Of a DNA stretch of 64,000 nt, positions 60,964 through 64,000 are shown piece by piece; within the stretch, counting starts at the first letter, position 1; each line of letters starts with the position of its first letter. A model generated the notes under the pieces. It did no database searches, was not told the DNA's origin, and was given only the letters and a program-made list of their open reading frames with translations. The DNA is from Polaromonas sp. (GTDB taxonomy: Bacteria > Pseudomonadota > Gammaproteobacteria > Burkholderiales > Burkholderiaceae_C), in contig JAAFJR010000001.1 of the NCBI GenBank assembly GCA_013298945.1, forward strand, positions 558,001 through 622,000. Direction: 5' to 3'. Made by a program: the position numbers and the translations under genes.

Positions 60964-62325
60964 ATGTGGCGATTTGTAGAAATTTTTTTGTTGCAACTTG
61001 CTGGTGCGACGCTGCTTGTATTTCTTGCTATCCAGCTTAATATTAAGTGGGATTTTTTGTCGATTGCCCTGCTTGGTGCCTTCAGTGGATTGCTCATTTG
61101 GTTGTGTATCAATTTAAATAGAAGCGTTCATTTTTTGAACTGGATCCGTACGGGGGACATATCTCGTGCTCCAAAACTCAACGGTGTATGGGGCGAGGTT
61201 ACTGATCGCACACGCAGATTGCTGCGAGAACAAGTTAAATCCTTAAACGCTAGCAATAAAAGATTAGATGATTTTCTTGCTGCGATACAAGCCTCACCTA
61301 ACGGCGTTGTTTTGCTTGACGTAAATGGTCAAATTGAATGGTGCAATTTAACTGCAGCAAGTCATTTCGGCTTGAATCCTACGGCAGATATTTCACAGCA
61401 CATAGGTAATTTAGTACGCGATCCAGTATTTGCTTCTTACTTTGCAACTGGAAATTTTCTGCATGAAGTTACTATTTCAGGAAAAAGTAGCGCAGCCGGT
61501 CGAGCTAGCAGATTAGCTGTACAAATTCATCCTTATGGACAGGGCAAGAAATTGCTTTTGTCTAATGACGTGACTGGCCGCGAAGCTTTAGAGTTCATGA
61601 GAAGAGATTTTGTGGCCAATGTGTCGCATGAAATTCGCACCCCTTTAACTGTGCTCAGCGGATTTGTAGAGTCTTTACAGACTTTAGATTTGGATGAAGC
61701 TGAGCGCTCTAAATATTTGGAGTTGATGGGTCAGCAAACACTTCGCATGCAATCACTTGTTAGTGATTTATTGACTCTGTCCAAGCTTGAGGGTAGCCCG
61801 TCGCCTCTGTCTGACACTTGGATAGGTGCGGAAGCACTAGCGTACTCCTGTGAATTAGAAGCTAAGGCATTGAAAAGCGACTTGGAAGCAAAGCATGGTC
61901 AAAATGAAATTGCTTTGAACAGCAAAGAGCAACTAACTTTTGAAATCCAATCTAATCTCGAACTGGCTGGTTCACAATCTGAATTGTTGAGTGCGATGTG
62001 TAATTTGGTAAACAATGCCGTTCGTTACACACCAGCTGGCGGGGAAATTCGAGTCTCTTTAAAAGCCACTGATGGAGGTGGTGCAATTTTTTCTGTGAAT
62101 GATACAGGTTCAGGCATTGCCGCAGAGCATTTGCCAAGGTTGACCGAACGGTTTTATCGCGTAGATGCCAGCCGCTCGCGCGAGTCAGGAGGTACTGGTT
62201 TAGGTTTAGCTATCGTCAAACATGTCGTTCAGCGACACGGTGGCGAGTTGCAAGTATCCAGTATTCTTGGAAAGGGTTCGAATTTTTGTTTCATTTTGCC
62301 TAGTTCAAGAGTACGAATCAAATAA
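60964..62325 (+). CDS. phoR: Phosphate-sensing histidine kinase PhoR
   Basis: Membrane histidine kinase partner of PhoB. 453 residues: two N-terminal membrane helices (residues 5-23 and 29-49) with almost no periplasmic loop, a linker, a PAS domain (LDDFLAAIQASPNGVVLLDVNG...), HisKA with phospho-His222 in NVSHEIRTPLTVLSG, and catalytic boxes NNAVRYTPAGG, DTGSGI and GGTGLGLAIVKH. A longer than usual linker (ELEAKALKSDLEAKHGQNE) sits before the N box. Sensing probably occurs through PstSCAB and PhoU. Confidence 0.97.
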   Translation: MWRFVEIFLLQLAGATLLVFLAIQLNIKWDFLSIALLGAFSGLLIWLCINLNRSVHFLNWIRTGDISRAPKLNGVWGEVTDRTRRLLREQVKSLNASNKRLDDFLAAIQASPNGVVLLDVNGQIEWCNLTAASHFGLNPTADISQHIGNLVRDPVFASYFATGNFLHEVTISGKSSAAGRASRLAVQIHPYGQGKKLLLSNDVTGREALEFMRRDFVANVSHEIRTPLTVLSGFVESLQTLDLDEAERSKYLELMGQQTLRMQSLVSDLLTLSKLEGSPSPLSDTWIGAEALAYSCELEAKALKSDLEAKHGQNEIALNSKEQLTFEIQSNLELAGSQSELLSAMCNLVNNAVRYTPAGGEIRVSLKATDGGGAIFSVNDTGSGIAAEHLPRLTERFYRVDASRSRESGGTGLGLAIVKHVVQRHGGELQVSSILGKGSNFCFILPSSRVRIK

Positions 62326-62400
62326 TCTTAGTTGCAAGTTCAGTGTAAGAACATAAATTTGGCAGTCTGTGCAATTAATGGCACAATACGACTTGTTACC

Positions 62401-62507
62401 TAGGCCCTTCCTGCCACAGTCGCATCCGCTAACCGGTCCAGCCGTGTCGCGGAAGGTTTTAAAAACTAAGCTTTATGTTTCCTCAAGGGAAACGGAGAAT
62501 CGCGCAA
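62401..62507 (+). ncRNA. sucA-type structured leader RNA
   Basis: A conserved 'sucA RNA' leader motif is known upstream of sucA in Burkholderiales. Here CCTTCC (62406-62411) pairs with GGAAGG (62451-62456), extended inward by GC/GC and ACA/TGT. A second hairpin GTTTCC-TCAAG-GGAAAC (62477-62493) directly abuts the GGAG ribosome site (62494-62497) and could hide it. Match to the published model was not computed. Confidence 0.6.
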
Positions 62508-64000
62508 ATGAGTCAATCCCCAACGACGCAGCCTAACGGCTCTGTCTATCAAGCCTATTCAGGCAACACTTTCCTTTTCGGTGGTAATGCGCCCTATGTC
62601 GAAGAGATGTACGAAAACTACTTAGCAAATCCCGGTAGTGTTCCTGACAGCTGGCGCAGTTATTTCGATGCTTTGCAGTATGTTCCAGCTGTTGACGGTA
62701 GTAATGCTAAAGACGTTGCCCATATGCCTGTTATCAATGCATTTGCTGAACGCGCCAAGGCGGGCGGCACTAAGGTGGTGATGGCTAGTAGCGACGCTGA
62801 AATGGGGCGTAAGCGAACTGCGGCACAGCAATTGATAGCCGCTTACCGTAATGTAGGTCAGCGCTGGGCTAATTTGGACCCACTTCAGCGCACAGAGCGT
62901 CCTGCGATTCCAGAGCTGGAACCATCTTATTATGGCTTTACGGATGCAGATCAAGAAACTGTTTTTGATACAAGCAACACATTTTTCGGCAAAAACAGTA
63001 TGTCGTTGCGCGAGTTGCTCAATGCATTGCGTGAGACTTATTGCGGCACACTAGGTGTCGAGTACATGTACACCTCTGAGCAGTCAGAGAAACGTTGGTG
63101 GCAAGAAAAGTTAGAAAGCATTCGCAGCAAACCGAATTTCAATACCGAACAAAAGAAGAACATTCTTGAGCAGTTGACTGCTGCAGAAGGCTTAGAGCGC
63201 TACTTGCACACTAAATATGTGGGGCAAAAGCGTTTTTCATTAGAAGGAGGCGAAAGCTTCATTGCGGCAATGGATGAGTTGATTCAATCAGCAGGCAAAC
63301 AGGGCGTGCAAGAGGTGGTGATTGGCATGGCACATCGTGGCCGTTTGAACGTGTTGGTTAACACGATGCGAAAGTTGCCGGCAGACTTGTTTGCTGAGTT
63401 TGACCACACTGCGCCGGAAGATTTGCCATCTGGCGATGTGAAATACCACCAAGGTTTCAGCTCTGATGTTTCCACAGCTGGTGGCGCAGTTCATTTGTCT
63501 CTAGCTTTCAACCCTTCACATCTTGAAATCGTCAACCCCGTGGTTGAAGGCTCAGTCCGCGCTCGTATGGATAGACGAGCCGACCCTCTGGGTAAGCAAG
63601 TACTACCCGTTCTGGTTCATGGTGATGCAGCCTTCGGCGGCCAAGGCGTGAACCAAGAGACTTTGGCATTGGCGCAAACCCGTGGTTACTCTACCGGTGG
63701 CACGGTGCATATCATCATAAATAATCAAATCGGTTTCACGACCTCAGACCCACGCGACATGCGTTCTAGCGTGTTTTGTACTGACATTGTCAAAATGGTT
63801 GAAGCACCCGTTTTGCACGTCAATGGCGATGACCCAGAGGCCGTGGTGCTTGCTACGCAGCTTGCGCTCGAATACCGTATGACATTCCGCTGCGATGTGG
63901 TGCTGGACATTGTCTGTTTCCGTAAACTAGGTCACAACGAGCAAGATACCCCAGCACTCACCCAGCCGTTGATGTACAAAAAAATCAGTGCACACCCAGG
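62508..64000 (+). CDS. sucA: 2-oxoglutarate dehydrogenase E1 component, 3' end off window
   Basis: Thiamine-diphosphate E1 enzyme of the 2-oxoglutarate dehydrogenase complex of the citric acid cycle. About 497 codons are visible without interruption to the right edge. Seen: N-terminal YQAYSGNTFLFGGNAPYVEEMYENY (helix that binds E2), SLRELLNALRETYCGTLGVEYM, KRFSLEGGESFIAAMDE, GMAHRGRLNVLVN, FNPSHLEIVNPVVEG, HGDAAFGGQGVNQETL and INNQIGFTT with the cofactor-binding GDD-N region (NGDDPEAVV). Start ATG at 62508 with GGAG 10 bases upstream, partly next to a hairpin. Translation may be controlled by the leader. Confidence 0.97.
   Translation, partial: MSQSPTTQPNGSVYQAYSGNTFLFGGNAPYVEEMYENYLANPGSVPDSWRSYFDALQYVPAVDGSNAKDVAHMPVINAFAERAKAGGTKVVMASSDAEMGRKRTAAQQLIAAYRNVGQRWANLDPLQRTERPAIPELEPSYYGFTDADQETVFDTSNTFFGKNSMSLRELLNALRETYCGTLGVEYMYTSEQSEKRWWQEKLESIRSKPNFNTEQKKNILEQLTAAEGLERYLHTKYVGQKRFSLEGGESFIAAMDELIQSAGKQGVQEVVIGMAHRGRLNVLVNTMRKLPADLFAEFDHTAPEDLPSGDVKYHQGFSSDVSTAGGAVHLSLAFNPSHLEIVNPVVEGSVRARMDRRADPLGKQVLPVLVHGDAAFGGQGVNQETLALAQTRGYSTGGTVHIIINNQIGFTTSDPRDMRSSVFCTDIVKMVEAPVLHVNGDDPEAVVLATQLALEYRMTFRCDVVLDIVCFRKLGHNEQDTPALTQPLMYKKISAHP

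Overview
The window is a stretch of chromosome from a betaproteobacterium of the order Burkholderiales, probably a relative of the Comamonadaceae with unusually low GC. The evidence is gene order and protein flavour: rpsB-tsf-pyrH-frr-uppS-cdsA-dxr-rseP-bamA-skp-lpxD-fabZ-lpxA-lpxB-rnhB, carA-carB-greA-yhbY-rlmE-ftsH-folP-glmM, pstSCAB-phoU-phoBR, and a structured leader in front of sucA. I cannot name a genus from sequence alone. The first 18 kb and the 31-48 kb part look more GC-rich than the 49-62 kb part.

Layout. 0-18 kb is a mix of housekeeping genes: uppP (cut by the left edge), an alpha/beta hydrolase, a stand-alone Anbu proteasome-like protease, mutS, suhB, trmJ, a lipoprotein, cysE, mog, darP/pmbA, yqeY/rpsU, a permease, two flavoproteins. 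18-34 kb is one long rightward run from ribosomal protein S2 and EF-Ts through pyrimidine, isoprenoid and phospholipid steps to outer-membrane assembly and lipid A synthesis. 34-45.4 kb carries pyrimidine/arginine carbamoyl-phosphate synthesis, transcript cleavage, rRNA methylation, FtsH, folate and amino-sugar synthesis. 45.4-55.5 kb is a block between glmM and pstS, where many relatives as I remember them have glmM and pst close together. It holds a glutathione transferase, a degraded patch with a GNAT remnant, an arsenic operon (arsR, two unrelated arsenate reductases and an aquaglyceroporin, no efflux pump), then olsB-plcP-agt-like lipid-remodelling genes, sixA, ppx and ppk2. 55.5-62.3 kb is the complete Pst phosphate importer with PhoU and PhoB/PhoR. 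The right edge cuts sucA.

Two things stand out. First, the right-hand third reads as one phosphate-starvation programme: I find Pho-box-like 7-4-7 direct repeats in front of olsB (four phased half-sites), ppk2 and pstS. This ties replacement of phospholipids by ornithine lipid and glycolipid, polyphosphate metabolism and phosphate import to the PhoB/PhoR system encoded beside them. Second, a dispersed ~50 bp element, here called the AIK element, occurs about 13 times. Ten of these copies lie inside conserved protein genes, in frame, in both orientations. One orientation writes peptides like AGVFIAYTAIKFIA into LpxB, an aquaporin, a DUF4149 protein and a TrmH-type methylase; the other writes [14 protein letters not shown]-like peptides into MutS, TrmJ and FolP. 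TrmJ also carries a second, different repeat. This resembles the protein-embedded palindromic elements known from Rickettsia, but in a different lineage and with a different sequence.

Smaller regulatory signals include a heat-shock-type promoter at ftsH, structured leaders at rpsB, carA and sucA, a hairpin terminator between rpsB and tsf, and an ArsR-type operator overlapping the arsR start codon. No tRNA, rRNA, CRISPR array, insertion sequence or prophage was recognised. Starts were often moved from the longest open frame to an internal ATG/GTG when family alignment or a Shine-Dalgarno site favoured it.
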